Positions 26,271-36,269 of a DNA stretch of 64,000 nucleotides are shown piece by piece. The position numbers and the translations under genes were made by a program. The number at the start of each line of letters is the position of its first letter. Position 1 is the first letter of the stretch. The notes under the pieces are model-generated. The model was not told the origin of the DNA. It ran no database searches and saw nothing but the letters and a program-made list of their open reading frames with translations. The DNA is from AP-15 sp963738185 (GTDB taxonomy: Bacteria > Pseudomonadota > Alphaproteobacteria > ATCC43930 > CGMCC-115725): NCBI GenBank assembly GCA_963738185.1, contig CAVTVA010000003.1, positions 2,542,001-2,606,000 of the forward strand, read 5' to 3'.

Positions 26271-27897
26271 TCAAATCCGCACCACCTGGGTTTCGATCAG
26301 CGGACGCTTGCCGAAGCGCTCGCTGACCCCGCGGCGCAATGCCCGCCGCGCCGCCTCGCCGACCACGCTGTCATCGCGCCGCGCTGCTTCCGGCAGCTCG
26401 TCGAGCGCCCGCTCGACGGCAGCCGCGCAGCCCCGGCAGGGCGGCCTCCCCCGCCTCCGCTTCGACCAGCCCGATGACCGCGATCGCCGGTGGGGCGGCG
26501 AGCCGGCCCAAGCGGTCGAGGACCAAGGTGGCAACGACGTTGCCGTTGAACCCGGCGCGGCGGCGGTCTTTCAGGGCCGACCCATCGACCGGCAGCAGGC
26601 TTTTGCCGTCGCTCGCCAGCCGCCCGACCGGCACTTCGTCGACAATCGCGGCCGCACCCGATCCGAGCCGGACCATGTCCCCGTTTTCGATGATCAGCGG
26701 CTGCGGCACCTGGCATTCGGCGGCGAGGTTGGCATGGGCGATCAGGTGGCGCGCCTCGCCATGCACGGGGATCGCAATCCGCGGTCGGATCATCTGGTAC
26801 ATCCGGATCAGCTCGTCGCGCGCCGGATGACCCGAAACATGGACGAAATGGTCCTCCTCGGTGACGATCTCGACGCCGAGCCGAGCCAGCGCATTCTGCA
26901 GCCGGCCGATCGACTTCTCGTTGCCGGGGATGATCCGCGACGAAAATATCACGACGTCGCCCGGCTCGAGCTCGACGCTCGGATGGTCGTCGCGGGCGAT
27001 GCGGGCCAATGCCGAGCGCGGCTCACCCTGGCTGCCGGTGCAGATCATCAGGATCTTGTCGCGCGGCACATAGCCCGCCTCGTCTTCGGTAAGAAACGGC
27101 GGCAGCCCGGCGAGGTAGCCGTTCTCGCGCGCCGCCTTGTCGATCCGCCACAGCGAGCGGCCGACCAGCGCCACCTCGCGGCCGTGTGCTACGGCGGCGT
27201 GCGCGATGGTTTCGAGGCGGGCGACGTTGGAGGCGAAGCAGCCGACCGCGACGCGTGCGTCGTAGCGGCCGACCAGATCGGTCAGCGAACGACGCAGATC
27301 GGCCTCGGAGCCCGAGCGGCCGGGCCGCAGCGCGTTGGTCGAATCGCCGATCAGCGCCAGCACGCCCTCGTCGCCGAGCCGGGTCAGCGCCGCCTCGTCG
27401 GCAGGCTCGCCGATCAGCGGATCGGGATCGAGCTTCCAATCGCCGGTGTGCAGCACGGTCCCGGCCCGGGTGCGCAACACGACCGCGTTGGGCTCGGGGA
27501 TCGAATGGGTCAAGGTGACCAGCTCGAGGTCGAACGGGCCGATCGTGAACCGGCCGGACAATGGCACGATGTTGATCCGCACCTTATCGGCGAGCCCGAC
27601 CTCGACGAGCTTTGCGCGCAGCAGCGAGGCGGTGAACGGGGTCGCCCAGACCGGGCAGCGCAGCTGCGGCCACAGATAGGGGATCGCGCCGATATGGTCT
27701 TCATGGGCGTGGGTCGCGACGATCCCCAACAGGCGGTCGCGGCGCTCGGCGATAAACGCCGGGTCTGGCATCACGACCTCAAGCCCGGGCTGCGAATCAT
27801 CGCCAAACGTGACGCCGCAATCGAGGATCAGCCAGTCTCCGGCATAGCCGTAGAGACCCAGGTTCATGCCGATCTCGTTGGCGCCGCCGAGCGCCAC
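26271..27897 (-). CDS. rnj: Ribonuclease J (frameshift in C-terminal part)
   Basis: Metallo-beta-lactamase-fold RNase with 5' exonuclease activity in mRNA and rRNA processing. Motifs include ALGGANEIGMNLGLYG, ATHAHEDHIGAIPYLWP (HxHxDH), TGDWKLDPDPL, GDSTNAL and HVSGHPARDELIRMYQMIRP. The reading is broken at 26410-26440; the last part continues one frame over as AVERALDELPEAARRDDSVV and RPLIETQVVRI, a normal alphaproteobacterial C-terminus. The 5' end is also unclear. GTG 27897 cuts into the first beta strand, and the in-frame codons upstream (DALYFV) look genuine but have no ATG/GTG before the coaX stop. A start indel or a CTG start is possible. Confidence 0.88.
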
Positions 27898-27981
27898 AAA
27901 ATAGAGCGCATCCGGATCGTCGGCCGTGGGCCCAACCGGGTCGCAAGCCGGGTCGGGCAGCAGGCCGCGTCGGCAGCTGGC

Positions 27982-28758
27982 TCATCGGTCGGCGTTTCGT
28001 CGGTAAATCAAGCGCAAGCCCCACAAGGTCAAATCGGGATCGACCGTGTCGATGACATCGGTCGCCTTGGCGAACAGCGGCGCCAACCCGCCGGTGGCAA
28101 CCACCCCCATCGGCTCGCCGCGCTCGTCGCGGATGCGCCTGACCAACCCTTCGATCAGCCCGACATAGCCCCAGAACACGCCGGATTGCATCGCCGGGAT
28201 CGTGCTGCGGCCGACCACCCGCGGCGGGCGCTCGATCGAGACGCGCGGCAGCAGCGCCGCCGCCATTTCCAACGCCGCCAAGGACAGGTTCGGTCCCGGC
28301 GCGATGACGCCGCCGCAATAATTCCCGGCGCGGTCGAGGATGTCGAAATTGGTCGCGGTGCCGAAATCGACGACCATCAGCGGCGCCTGATAGCGATCCT
28401 GCGCGGCGACCGCGTTGGCCACCCGGTCGGCGCCGACATGCTCGGCCGGCATATCGACGTCGATGCCGATCCCGAGCCGGCAGCCGGGGCTGCCGACGAT
28501 CAGTGGCTCGCTGCCGAAATAGCGCCGGCACAGCCCGTTCAGGTTGAACGAGGCCTCGGGCACGACATTGGCGATGATCGTGGCGTCGATGTCGCCGCGC
28601 GCGAGGCCGTCGAGCGCCATCAGCTGGGTCAGCCACACCGCGTATTCGTCGGCGGTCCGCTTTGGGTTGGTCGCCGCCCGCCACGAGGCGCGCAATTCGT
28701 CTGCGGCATAGACGGCAAAGACCACATTGGTGTTGCCGGAATTAATCGCGAGCAGCAT
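27982..28758 (-). CDS. coaX: Type III pantothenate kinase
   Basis: 258 residues; performs the first step of CoA synthesis, phosphorylating pantothenate, and is unrelated to CoaA. Motifs are LLAINSGNTNVVFAVY (phosphate-binding), IANVVPEASF, GADRVANAVAAQDRY, VVDFGTATNFDIL and AMQSGVFWGYVGLIEGLVRR. It sits in the conserved birA-coaX-rnj order, ten bases after birA. Its stop codon is in the same frame as the downstream rnj. Confidence 0.95.
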   Translation of the reverse strand: MLLAINSGNTNVVFAVYAADELRASWRAATNPKRTADEYAVWLTQLMALDGLARGDIDATIIANVVPEASFNLNGLCRRYFGSEPLIVGSPGCRLGIGIDVDMPAEHVGADRVANAVAAQDRYQAPLMVVDFGTATNFDILDRAGNYCGGVIAPGPNLSLAALEMAAALLPRVSIERPPRVVGRSTIPAMQSGVFWGYVGLIEGLVRRIRDERGEPMGVVATGGLAPLFAKATDVIDTVDPDLTLWGLRLIYRRNADR

Positions 28759-28768
28759 AGGGTCCCCG

Positions 28769-29542
28769 CTAGCCTGCCGGGAACACGTCGCCGGCCGAGA
28801 TCAGCCTCGGCCCGTCCGGGGTCTCCAGCACCAGCGCGCCGTGCCGATCCAAATCGGCGAAGCGCCCGTGCAGGGTGCGGTTTTCGAGGCGGACCTCGAT
28901 CGGCTGGCCAAGCGGCGTCGCGCGCGCCAGCCAGGCGTTGCGCACCGGGGCGAATCCCTCCTCCCGCCAGCGCCGCTCCCAAACATCGAAACAGCGGATC
29001 AAGGCTTCCAGCATCGCCGCCGGCTCAGGCGCGCGGCAGCCCTCGGCAGCCAGCGAGGTGGCGGGATATTCAGCGTCTTCGGGCGCTGCGACGAGATTGA
29101 TCCCGACGCCGACGACCAGAAAGGCGAGCCTTTCGCCGCTGCCGGTGTTCGCATCGCGGCCGAGTTCCGATTCGAGCAGGATGCCGGCGATCTTGCGGCC
29201 ATCCAGCAGCACGTCGTTCGGCCATTTGCAGGCGAGCCCGGCAAGCCCCGGAACCAGGCTCGCCAGCGCGTCGCCGATCGCTAAAGCCGCGGCAAAGCCG
29301 AGCCGGGCGGCGCTTTCGGGCGAGCAGTCCGGCCGCAGCACCAGCGACGTGTAAAGATTGCCGCGCGGCGACACCCAGCGCCGGCCGCGACGCCCGCGCC
29401 CGGCGGTCTGCTCGAGCGCCCAGACGACGGTCCGCTCCGCGGCGCCCGCGCGCGCGAGCCGCTTCGCCTCGTCGTTGGTGCTGGCGATACTATCGCAGCA
29501 GACCAGCCGGTAGCTTGACGGGAGAACCGGCGGCCGGGTCAT
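28769..29542 (-). CDS. birA: Biotin-[acetyl-CoA-carboxylase] ligase
   Basis: 257 residues; attaches biotin to biotin carboxyl carrier protein. It lacks the DNA-binding N-terminal domain of E. coli BirA. Catalytic motifs are ASTNDEAKRLAR, EQTAGRGRRGRRWVSPRGNL (GRGRRGR biotinyl-AMP loop), CKWPNDVLLDGRKIAGILLE and VVGVGINL, followed by a C-terminal SH3-like domain. The start overlaps the nuoN stop by four bases, suggesting cotranscription with the complex I operon. Confidence 0.95.
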   Translation of the reverse strand: MTRPPVLPSSYRLVCCDSIASTNDEAKRLARAGAAERTVVWALEQTAGRGRRGRRWVSPRGNLYTSLVLRPDCSPESAARLGFAAALAIGDALASLVPGLAGLACKWPNDVLLDGRKIAGILLESELGRDANTGSGERLAFLVVGVGINLVAAPEDAEYPATSLAAEGCRAPEPAAMLEALIRCFDVWERRWREEGFAPVRNAWLARATPLGQPIEVRLENRTLHGRFADLDRHGALVLETPDGPRLISAGDVFPAG

Positions 29543-30992
29543 CGGACAAACAGCGAGGAAGCCGCCGCCGCGGCGCTGCCGACCAGCGGCCCCGGCAGCA
29601 GAAAGAAGAACAAGGTGATCACCGCGGTGACAAACAGCACCCCCTTGAGCTCGCCGGCGATCGGAACGTCAAAGGCGCCGGTCGGCTCGTCGAAATACAT
29701 CACCTTGACGATGCGCAGGTAATAAAAGGCGCCGACGACGCTGGTCACGACGCCGATCACGGCCAGCCCGATCAGCTTGGCGTCGATCGCCGCGAAGAAA
29801 ATGTAGAGCTTGGCGAAAAACCCGGCGGTCGGCGGGATCCCGGCCAGCGAAAACATGAAAATCCCCAAGGCCAGCGCCAAGGCCGGCCGGGTTCGCGACA
29901 GCCCGGCCAGATCGGCGATCTCCTCGACCATCCGGCCCTCTCGCCGCATGCACAGGATCACCCCCCAGGCCCCGACATTCATAAACAGGTAGATCGCCAG
30001 ATAAACGAGCACGCCGCGGATGCCCTCGGTCGTGCCGGCGGCGAGCCCGATCAGCAAATAGCCGACATGCCCGATCGAGCTGTAGGCCATCAGCCGCTTG
30101 ATGTTGCGCTGGGCGATCGCGGCGACGGCGCCGAACACCATCGAGGCGATCGACAGAAAAACGATGATCTGGCGCCACTCGCCGATCAGCGGCCCAAATG
30201 GTGCAACCATAAAGCGGATGAACAAGCGCGAGCGCCGCCATTTTGGGGGCAACCGCGAAAAACATGCTGACCGGGGTCGGCGCGCCCTCATAGACATCGG
30301 GTGTCCACATATGGAACGGCACCGCCGAAATCTTGAAGGCGAGGCCAGCGATGACAAAGACCAGGCCGACGATCAGCCCGGGCGATACCGGCGCGCTCCC
30401 CGCCAACAGCCTGGCGATCTCGGCGAACCCGGTGGTGCCGGCGAAACCGTAGACGAGGGAGAGGCCATAGAGCAGCATCCCCGAGGACAGCCCGCCCAGG
30501 ACAAAGTATTTGAGCCCGGCCTCGCTCGATCGGGGCGAATCGCGATCAAAGCTGGCGACGACATAGAGCGCCAAATTCTGCAATTCGAGGCCGACATAGA
30601 GGGTGATCAGATCGTTGGCCGAGACCATCACCATCATCCCGGTGGTCGCCAGCAGGACCAGAACCGGGAATTCGAAGCGGGCGATGCCCTGCGCCTCGTT
30701 GTAGTCGCATCGCCAACAGGATCGCGACGCCCGAGCCGATCAGCACCAACGTGTTCATGAACAGCGCAAAGGCGTCGCTGACAAACATTCCGTAAAAGCC
30801 GAAGCGGCGCTGGGGTCCGCCGAGCAACAGAAGGATCAGCACGACGATCAGCGCGCCAACTGAAAGCCACGACACCAGCCGGACCGAGCGCTCGCCGCGA
30901 AAGGCGCCGACGATCAGCAGCAGCATCGCCAGTCCGGCCAACACCATCTCGGGCACGGCCGGCGACAGATCGAGCGGGGGGAGGTGCGGCAT
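29539..30992 (-). CDS. nuoN: NADH-quinone oxidoreductase subunit N (two frameshifts)
   Basis: Proton-pumping membrane subunit of complex I, about 480 residues. The N-terminal frame starts MPHLPPLDLSPAVPEMVLAG; the middle frame reads YNEAQGIARFEFPVLVLLAT, LYVGLELQNLALYVVASFDR and PFHMWTPDVYEGAPTPVSMF; the C-terminal frame reads FIRFMVAPFGPLIGEWRQII and AYSSIGHVGYLLIGLAAGTT. The breaks are at about 30700-30710 (one base missing) and 30225-30232 (one extra base). All three parts are well conserved, so the gene is probably intact in the organism. Confidence 0.9.
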
Positions 30993-31001
30993 GGCGGCGG
31001 T

Positions 31002-32529
31002 CTAAGGCAGGCTGGCGCGGCGCAGGCCGGCGGCGCTGGTGGCGGCGGTCGCCTGCGCGACGATATGATCGACCGAGGCCTGGATCGGGCGCAGGAACGA
31101 GGTTGGGTAAAGGCCCATCCACAGCACCAGCAGCAGCAACGGCACAAATATCGCCGTCTCGCGCGGGCTGAGGTCGAGGATGCCGCGCAGATCGGTGCGG
31201 ATGATCGTGCCCCAGATCACCCGGCGATAGAGATAGAGCATATACATCGGCGCCGAGAAACAGCGCTGTCGCCACCAGAAAGCATTCGGTCGTGCTGACC
31301 CGGAAGGTGCCGAGCAGGATCAGGAACTCGCCGACAAAGCCGCTGGTGCCGGGCAGCCCGACCGCGGCCAAGGTAAAGACCATAAAGACGAAGGCGTAGG
31401 CCGGCATGCGCTCGACGAGCCCGCCGAAACGGGCGATCTCGTGCGTGTGCAGCCGGTCGTAGAGCACGCCGACGCACAGGAAGAGCGCGGCCGAGACGAG
31501 CCCGTGGCTCAGCATCTGGATTACCGCGCCCTGCACCGCCTCGCTGGTCAGGGCGAAGATGCCCATCGTCACAAAGCCCATATGCGCGATCGAGGAATAG
31601 GCGACCAGCTTTTTCATATCGGTCTGGGCCAGCGCCACCAGCGAGGTGTAGATCACCGCGATCGCGCTGAGAGTGAAGATCAGCGGGGTAAAATAGTGCG
31701 ACGCGAGCGGAAACATCGGCAGCGAAAAGCGGATAAAGCCATAGCCGCCCAGCTTTAGCAGGATACCGGCGAGGATGACCGAGCCCGCGGTCGGCGCCTC
31801 GACATGCGCGTCGGGCAGCCAGGTGTGCACCGGCCACATCGGCACCTTGATCGCGAACGAGGCGAAAAACGCCAGCCACAGCCATTTCTGCAGGCCGGCC
31901 GAGAACAGCTGGCTGTGGTTCAGCACATATTCGATGTCAGTGGTCCCGGTCGCGAAGTAGATCGCCAGGATCGCCAGCAGCATCAGCACCGAGCCGAGCA
32001 AGGTGTACAGGAAAAACTTGAATGCCGAATAGACTCGGTTTTCTGCGCCCCAGATCCCGATGATCAGGAACATCGGAACCAGCACCCCTTCAAAAAAGAC
32101 ATAAAATACGATGAAATCCAGCGCGCAAAATATGCCGACCATGAACGTTTCTAAGACGAGAAAAGCAACCATAAATTCCTTGACCTGGAAGGTGATAACC
32201 CGCCAGGCCGAGACGATCGCCAACAGTGTCAGCAAGGTCGACAGCAGGATGAAGAACAGCGAGACCCCGTCGATACCCATGTGATAGGTGAAGGTGAACC
32301 CGCCAAAGGTGACCCATTGCGCGCGCTCGACAAATTGAAAGGCGGCGGTGTTCGGGTCGAATTGGACCCACAGCACCACCGACAGCGCAAAGACGATCAG
32401 CGAGGTCCACAGCGCGATAAAGCGGGCATTGCGGGCGACCACCGCGTCTTCGCCGCGCACGATCAGGATAAAAAAGACGCCGACCAGCGGCAGAAAGGTG
32501 ACCAGCGAGAGGAGCGGCCAGTGGCTCAC
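31002..32529 (-). CDS. nuoM: NADH-quinone oxidoreductase subunit M (one frameshift)
   Basis: Antiporter-like membrane subunit of complex I, about 509 residues with around 14 helices. Visible are YHMGIDGVSLFFILLSTLLT, the conserved glutamate in FYVFFEGVLVPMFLIIGIWG, HTWLPDAHVEAPTAGSVILA and LVAYSSIAHMGFVTMGIFAL. The frame breaks near 31250: before it reads TECFLVATALFLGA, after it MYMLYLYRRVIWGTIIRTD and the rest of the C-terminus to 31002. One extra G (or two missing bases) explains it. It lies ten bases from nuoN. Confidence 0.93.
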
Positions 32530-32545
32530 AGCAAGTTCCCCTCGC

Positions 32546-34495
32546 TCAGCGCGGCAGCAGCAGGTACCAGGCGAGGAACGCCGCGAGCGCGATCAGCATG
32601 ACAAAGGCGTAGTGATACAGATAGCCGGTCTCCAGCCGGCTCGCCTGACGCGCGAGATCGCGGGTCAGCGCGGAAACGCCGTCAGGCCCCAGCCCGTCGA
32701 TCACCGCGCCGTCGCCCGATTTCCACAACCCGTCGCCGAGCACAAACGCGCTGCGGACGAAGACCCAGTCGTAAAGCTCGTCGAAATACCATTTGTTCAG
32801 CACGAACAGATAGAGCGCGCGGAACCGCACCGCGAGCCGCACCGGGATTCGCGGGTTCAGGATGTAGAAGACATAAGCCGTGCCGATCCCGGCGATGGCG
32901 AGAAAGAACGGCAGCCATCGGATTATTCCGGGTATGCCTTCCGCTGCCGCCAGCGAATTGTGACTGGGCAAAACGAAGATCGAGGCCTTCCAGAAGCTCT
33001 CGCGTCCCTGGCCGACAAAATCGCCGTCGAGCACCCCGCCCAACACCGCGGCGCCGATCGCCAGCACAATCAGCGGGATCAGCATGACCCATGGGCTCTC
33101 ATGGGCGTGATGCATGGTCTCCTCGCCGGCGCGCGGCTCGCCGTGAAAGGTCATGAACATGACCCGCGCGATGTAAAACGCGGTCATGAACGCGGCCACG
33201 GTGCCGAGCACCCAGCCATAGCGGCCCGCCGCAGTTCCCGAGGCCCAGGCGGCGTCGAGGATCGTATCCTTCGACCAATAGCCGGAAAACGGCGGGATGG
33301 CGCTCAACGACAGGGCGCCGATCCACATCGTCACATAGGTGACCGGGGTCTTGCGCCACAACCCGCCCATCCGGCGCATGTCCTGCTCGCCGCCCATCGC
33401 ATGGATCACCGCACCACTGCACAAAAACAGCAGGCCTTTGAAGAAGGCGTGGGTGAACAGGTGGAAAATCCCGGCGGCGTAGGCCGACACGCCGGCGGCG
33501 ACGAACATGTAGCCGAGCTGGCTGCACGTCGAATAGGCGATGACCTTTTTGATGTCGTTTTGCGCCATGCCGATGCTGGCGGCGAACATCGCGGTGGTGC
33601 CGCCGATCACGCCGACGACGACGAGTGCTGTCGTGGCGTATTCGAATAGCGGCGACAGCCGCGCCACCATGAAAACACCGGCGGTCACCATCGTCGCCGC
33701 GTGGATCAGCGCCGAGACCGGGGTCGGCCCCTCCATCGCATCGGGCAGCCAGGTGTGCAGCGGGATTTGCGCCGATTTCCCCATCGCGCCGATGAACAAG
33801 AGGATCGAGGCGAGGGTCAGCGAATCGACCCGCCAGCCGAGAAACTCCATCGTCTGGCCGACGACGTGCGGCGCCTTGGCGAACACGTCGGGAAATCTCA
33901 GTGTGCCGAAGATCACAAAGACGGCGAAAATCCCGAGCGAGAACCCGAAATCGCCGACCCGGTTGACGATGAATGCCTTGATCGCGGCGGCGTTGGCCGT
34001 GGGCCGGTCATACCAGAAACCGATCAATAGATACGACATCAGCCCAACGCCTTCCCAGCCGAAAAACAGCTGCAGAAAGTCGTTGGAGGTGACCAGCGCC
34101 AGCATGAAAAAGGTGAACAGGCTCATGTAAGCCATAAAGCGCGGGATCGACTTGTCCTCGGCCATGTAGCCGACCGAGTAGACGTGGACCATCGACGAGA
34201 CGACGGTGACGACGACGATCATGACCCCGCTCAAGGTGTCGAGCCGGATCGACCAGGTGACGTCGACCCCGCCGGCGACAATCCAGCTGAACAGCGGAAT
34301 GATTTGCGGCCCCGACGCCGCCAGAATGTCGCGGAATAGGATGATCCCCAATGCCGCCGAGATCAGCAAAGCGCCGCAGGTGACCACCTGCGAGCCGCGG
34401 TCGCCGATCGCGCGGCCGAAAAAGCCGGCGATGATGGCGGCGGCCAGGGGCAGAAAAATAACGGCGAGCGGCACGTGCTTACTCCCCCCGCCCAT
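32546..34495 (-). CDS. nuoL: NADH-quinone oxidoreductase subunit L
   Basis: 649-residue antiporter-like subunit with the long lateral helix at its C-terminus that ties the proton channels together. Motifs include VVVTVVSSMVHVYSVGYMAE, FFGWEGVGLMSYLLIGFWYD (conserved Glu), QIPLHTWLPDAMEGPTPVSA, FTHAFFKGLLFLCSGAVIHA and DMRRMGGLWRKTPVTY. The reading frame is uninterrupted over its whole length, unlike nuoM and nuoN. It is 16 bases from nuoM; a dispersed repeat separates it from nuoK. Confidence 0.97.
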   Translation of the reverse strand: MGGGSKHVPLAVIFLPLAAAIIAGFFGRAIGDRGSQVVTCGALLISAALGIILFRDILAASGPQIIPLFSWIVAGGVDVTWSIRLDTLSGVMIVVVTVVSSMVHVYSVGYMAEDKSIPRFMAYMSLFTFFMLALVTSNDFLQLFFGWEGVGLMSYLLIGFWYDRPTANAAAIKAFIVNRVGDFGFSLGIFAVFVIFGTLRFPDVFAKAPHVVGQTMEFLGWRVDSLTLASILLFIGAMGKSAQIPLHTWLPDAMEGPTPVSALIHAATMVTAGVFMVARLSPLFEYATTALVVVGVIGGTTAMFAASIGMAQNDIKKVIAYSTCSQLGYMFVAAGVSAYAAGIFHLFTHAFFKGLLFLCSGAVIHAMGGEQDMRRMGGLWRKTPVTYVTMWIGALSLSAIPPFSGYWSKDTILDAAWASGTAAGRYGWVLGTVAAFMTAFYIARVMFMTFHGEPRAGEETMHHAHESPWVMLIPLIVLAIGAAVLGGVLDGDFVGQGRESFWKASIFVLPSHNSLAAAEGIPGIIRWLPFFLAIAGIGTAYVFYILNPRIPVRLAVRFRALYLFVLNKWYFDELYDWVFVRSAFVLGDGLWKSGDGAVIDGLGPDGVSALTRDLARQASRLETGYLYHYAFVMLIALAAFLAWYLLLPR

Positions 34496-34542
34496 CGGCG
34501 CCGGGGGCGACCGAGGCCCATTCGCCTAAGCGGATGCTCCAA

Positions 34543-34650
34543 TGTCGTCTTGGCCGGGCTTGTCCCGGCCATCCACGCCTTGACGTCGACCGGCTGCGAG
34601 CGTCCCGAAGACGTGGATGCCCGGACCAAGTCCGGGCAAGACGATGATGA
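34543..34650. repeat. Paired REP-like palindromic repeat within the nuo operon
   Basis: Two inverted stem-loops, TGGCCGGGCTTGTCCCGGCC and GCCCGGACCAAGTCCGGGC, flanked by mirrored GTCTT/AAGAC and ATCCACG/CGTGGAT words around a 50-base centre. It has the same architecture as the element at 11671-11760. It fills most of the nuoK-nuoL gap and, if transcribed, would form strong RNA hairpins. Confidence 0.8.
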
Positions 34651-34679
34651 GGAGCTGAAATCAATTTCGCCCCCGCCCC

Positions 34680-34988
34680 TCAGCCTTTCATCATGTTGAT
34701 GTCTTCGACCCGGATGGTGCCGCGGTTGCGGAAATAGACGACGAGGATGGCAAGCCCGATCGCCGCCTCGGCCGCGGCGACGGTCAGCACGAACATCGCA
34801 AAGGCCTGGCCGACGATGTCGTTCAAGAACACCGAGAAAGCCACGAAATTGATGTTGACCGCAAGCAGCATCAGCTCGATCGACATCAGGATGATGATGA
34901 CGTTCTTGCGGTTCAGAAAAATCCCAAAGACGCCGAGGGTGAACAGGATCGCGGCGACGGTCAGGTAATGCGCCAACCCGATAATCAT
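34680..34988 (-). CDS. nuoK: NADH-quinone oxidoreductase subunit K
   Basis: 102-residue, three-helix membrane subunit. It reads MIIGLAHYLTVAAILFTLGV, IIILMSIELMLLAVNINFVA with the membrane glutamate important for proton transfer, and VAAAEAAIGLAILVVYFRNR with the second conserved glutamate. The start overlaps the nuoJ stop by four bases. Confidence 0.97.
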   Translation of the reverse strand: MIIGLAHYLTVAAILFTLGVFGIFLNRKNVIIILMSIELMLLAVNINFVAFSVFLNDIVGQAFAMFVLTVAAAEAAIGLAILVVYFRNRGTIRVEDINMMKG

Positions 34989-35602
34989 TCGACACCCTCG
35001 CCGACCGGCACCTTGACCACCTCGACCGATTGGGCGCGGGTGCGGGCCAGCTGGGCGGCGATCGACTGGCGGTGATGATCGCCGCGATGACGCAGGGTCA
35101 GCACGATCGCCCCGATCATCGCGACCAAGAGGATCAGCCCGGCCGCCTCGAAGGCGAACAGGTAACGGGTATAAAGCACGTCGCCGAGGGCGCGCGTGTT
35201 GGTCATAACCGCGCCGCCTGCCGCCAGCGGGGTTGCCGCCCCGGTCGCGGCCGGGGTCACCACCCAGCTGACGATGATAAAGACCAGCTCGGCCAACAGC
35301 ACCATGCCAATCGCCGCGCCGATCGGCAGATAGCGCACAAAGCCGCTGCGCAGCTGGATGAAATCAATGTCGAGCATCATCACGACAAACAGAAACAGGA
35401 CTGCGACCGCGCCGACATAGACGATGACCAGGATCATCGCCAGGAACTCGGCCCCGATCAGGATGAACAGCGCTGCGGTGTCGAAAAAGGCGACGATCAG
35501 GAACAGCACCGAATGCACCGGGTTGCGGGCGGCCACAACCATCACCCCGGCCGCCACCGCCGAAGCGGCAAAGATGTAGAACAGGATCGCGTGGAGGATC
35601 AT
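34985..35602 (-). CDS. nuoJ: NADH-quinone oxidoreductase subunit J
   Basis: 205-residue membrane subunit with five helices: ILFYIFAASAVAAGVMVVAA, NPVHSVLFLIVAFFDTAALF, GAEFLAMILVIVYVGAVAVL (the pi-bulge-containing helix that gates coupling) and FVVMMLDIDF. The C-terminal extension of about 35 residues is hydrophilic. It overlaps nuoK by four bases; the 150-base gap to nuoI contains a palindromic repeat. Confidence 0.96.
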   Translation of the reverse strand: MILHAILFYIFAASAVAAGVMVVAARNPVHSVLFLIVAFFDTAALFILIGAEFLAMILVIVYVGAVAVLFLFVVMMLDIDFIQLRSGFVRYLPIGAAIGMVLLAELVFIIVSWVVTPAATGAATPLAAGGAVMTNTRALGDVLYTRYLFAFEAAGLILLVAMIGAIVLTLRHRGDHHRQSIAAQLARTRAQSVEVVKVPVGEGVE

Positions 35603-35607
35603 CGCCG

Positions 35608-35711
35608 CCCCTCACCCTGCCTCGCTCAATCGGAGCAGTACCCTCACCCACCCGCCCGTTCCGGTCGGGTTGCCCATCTCCCGCAGTGCGGGAGGGGGTT
35701 GGGGTGAGGGG
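35608..35711. repeat. Palindromic CCCCTCACCC...GGGTGAGGGG repeat within the nuo operon
   Basis: Outer inverted words CCCCTCACCCT (35608) and GGGGTGAGGGG (to 35711) enclose an inner hairpin, CTCCCGCAGTGCGGGAG (35688-35704 region). It resembles the shorter element at 26188-26227. It occupies the nuoI-nuoJ intergenic gap. Confidence 0.7.
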
Positions 35712-35752
35712 CTTACCGGCGGCCCGTGCGGTTCTACGAACACCATTGGCTG

Positions 35753-36241
35753 TCACCGGTAGGGTGCGTCGATCGCCAAGTTTCGGGCGATCTCGGCTTC
35801 CCACCGGTCGCCATTGTCGAGCAGCTTTTGCTTGTCATAGAAGAGCTCCTCGCGGGTCTCGGTGGCGAACTCGAAATTCGGCCCTTCGACGATCGCATCG
35901 ACCGGGCAGGCCTCCTGGCAATAGCCGCAATAGATGCATTTTGTCATGTCGATGTCGTAGCGCGTGGTGCGCCGGCTGCCGTCCTCGCGCGGCTCGGCCT
36001 CGATCGTAATCGCCAGCGCCGGGCAGATCGCCTCGCACAATTTGCAGGCGATGCAGCGCTCCTCGCCATTGGGGTAGCGCCTGAGCGCATGCTCGCCGCG
36101 AAACCGGGTGCTGAGCGGACCCTTCTCGTAGGGGTAGTTGACGGTGACCGAGCGCCGGAACATGTAGCGCAGGGTCAGCGCCATCCCGGAGAGCAGCTCG
36201 CTCAGCAACAAAGTGCGCGCGCCGCGTGCCCAAAGTGCCAT
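35753..36241 (-). CDS. nuoI: NADH-quinone oxidoreductase subunit I
   Basis: 162-residue ferredoxin-like subunit carrying clusters N6a and N6b, which pass electrons toward N2. Both 8Fe-ferredoxin motifs are intact: CIACKLCEAICPALAI and CIYCGYCQEACPVDAI. RFRGEHALRRYPNGEERC is the usual lead-in. An upstream hydrophobic amphipathic stretch anchors it to the membrane arm. It is 28 bases from nuoH. Confidence 0.97.
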   Translation of the reverse strand: MALWARGARTLLLSELLSGMALTLRYMFRRSVTVNYPYEKGPLSTRFRGEHALRRYPNGEERCIACKLCEAICPALAITIEAEPREDGSRRTTRYDIDMTKCIYCGYCQEACPVDAIVEGPNFEFATETREELFYDKQKLLDNGDRWEAEIARNLAIDAPYR

Positions 36242-36269
36242 TGTTTTCGATCCTCAGCCCGCTGACGGC

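Noticed and set aside
28735..28758. Loss of the catalytic Asp in CoaX (AINSGNTN instead of AIDxGNTN)
   Set aside because: I recall alphaproteobacterial CoaX proteins with Asn at this place, so it does not look like an inactivating change.
26125..29100. Very long plus-strand open frame opposite mce, rnj, coaX and birA
   Set aside because: It is antisense to four well conserved genes, and its translation is Arg/Gln/Asp-rich without domains, as expected from a GC-rich shadow frame.
30634..31250. Continuation of nuoM in its first frame to 30634
   Set aside because: After 31250 this frame turns into Arg/Pro-rich shadow sequence, while the true NuoM C-terminus continues in another frame to 31002.
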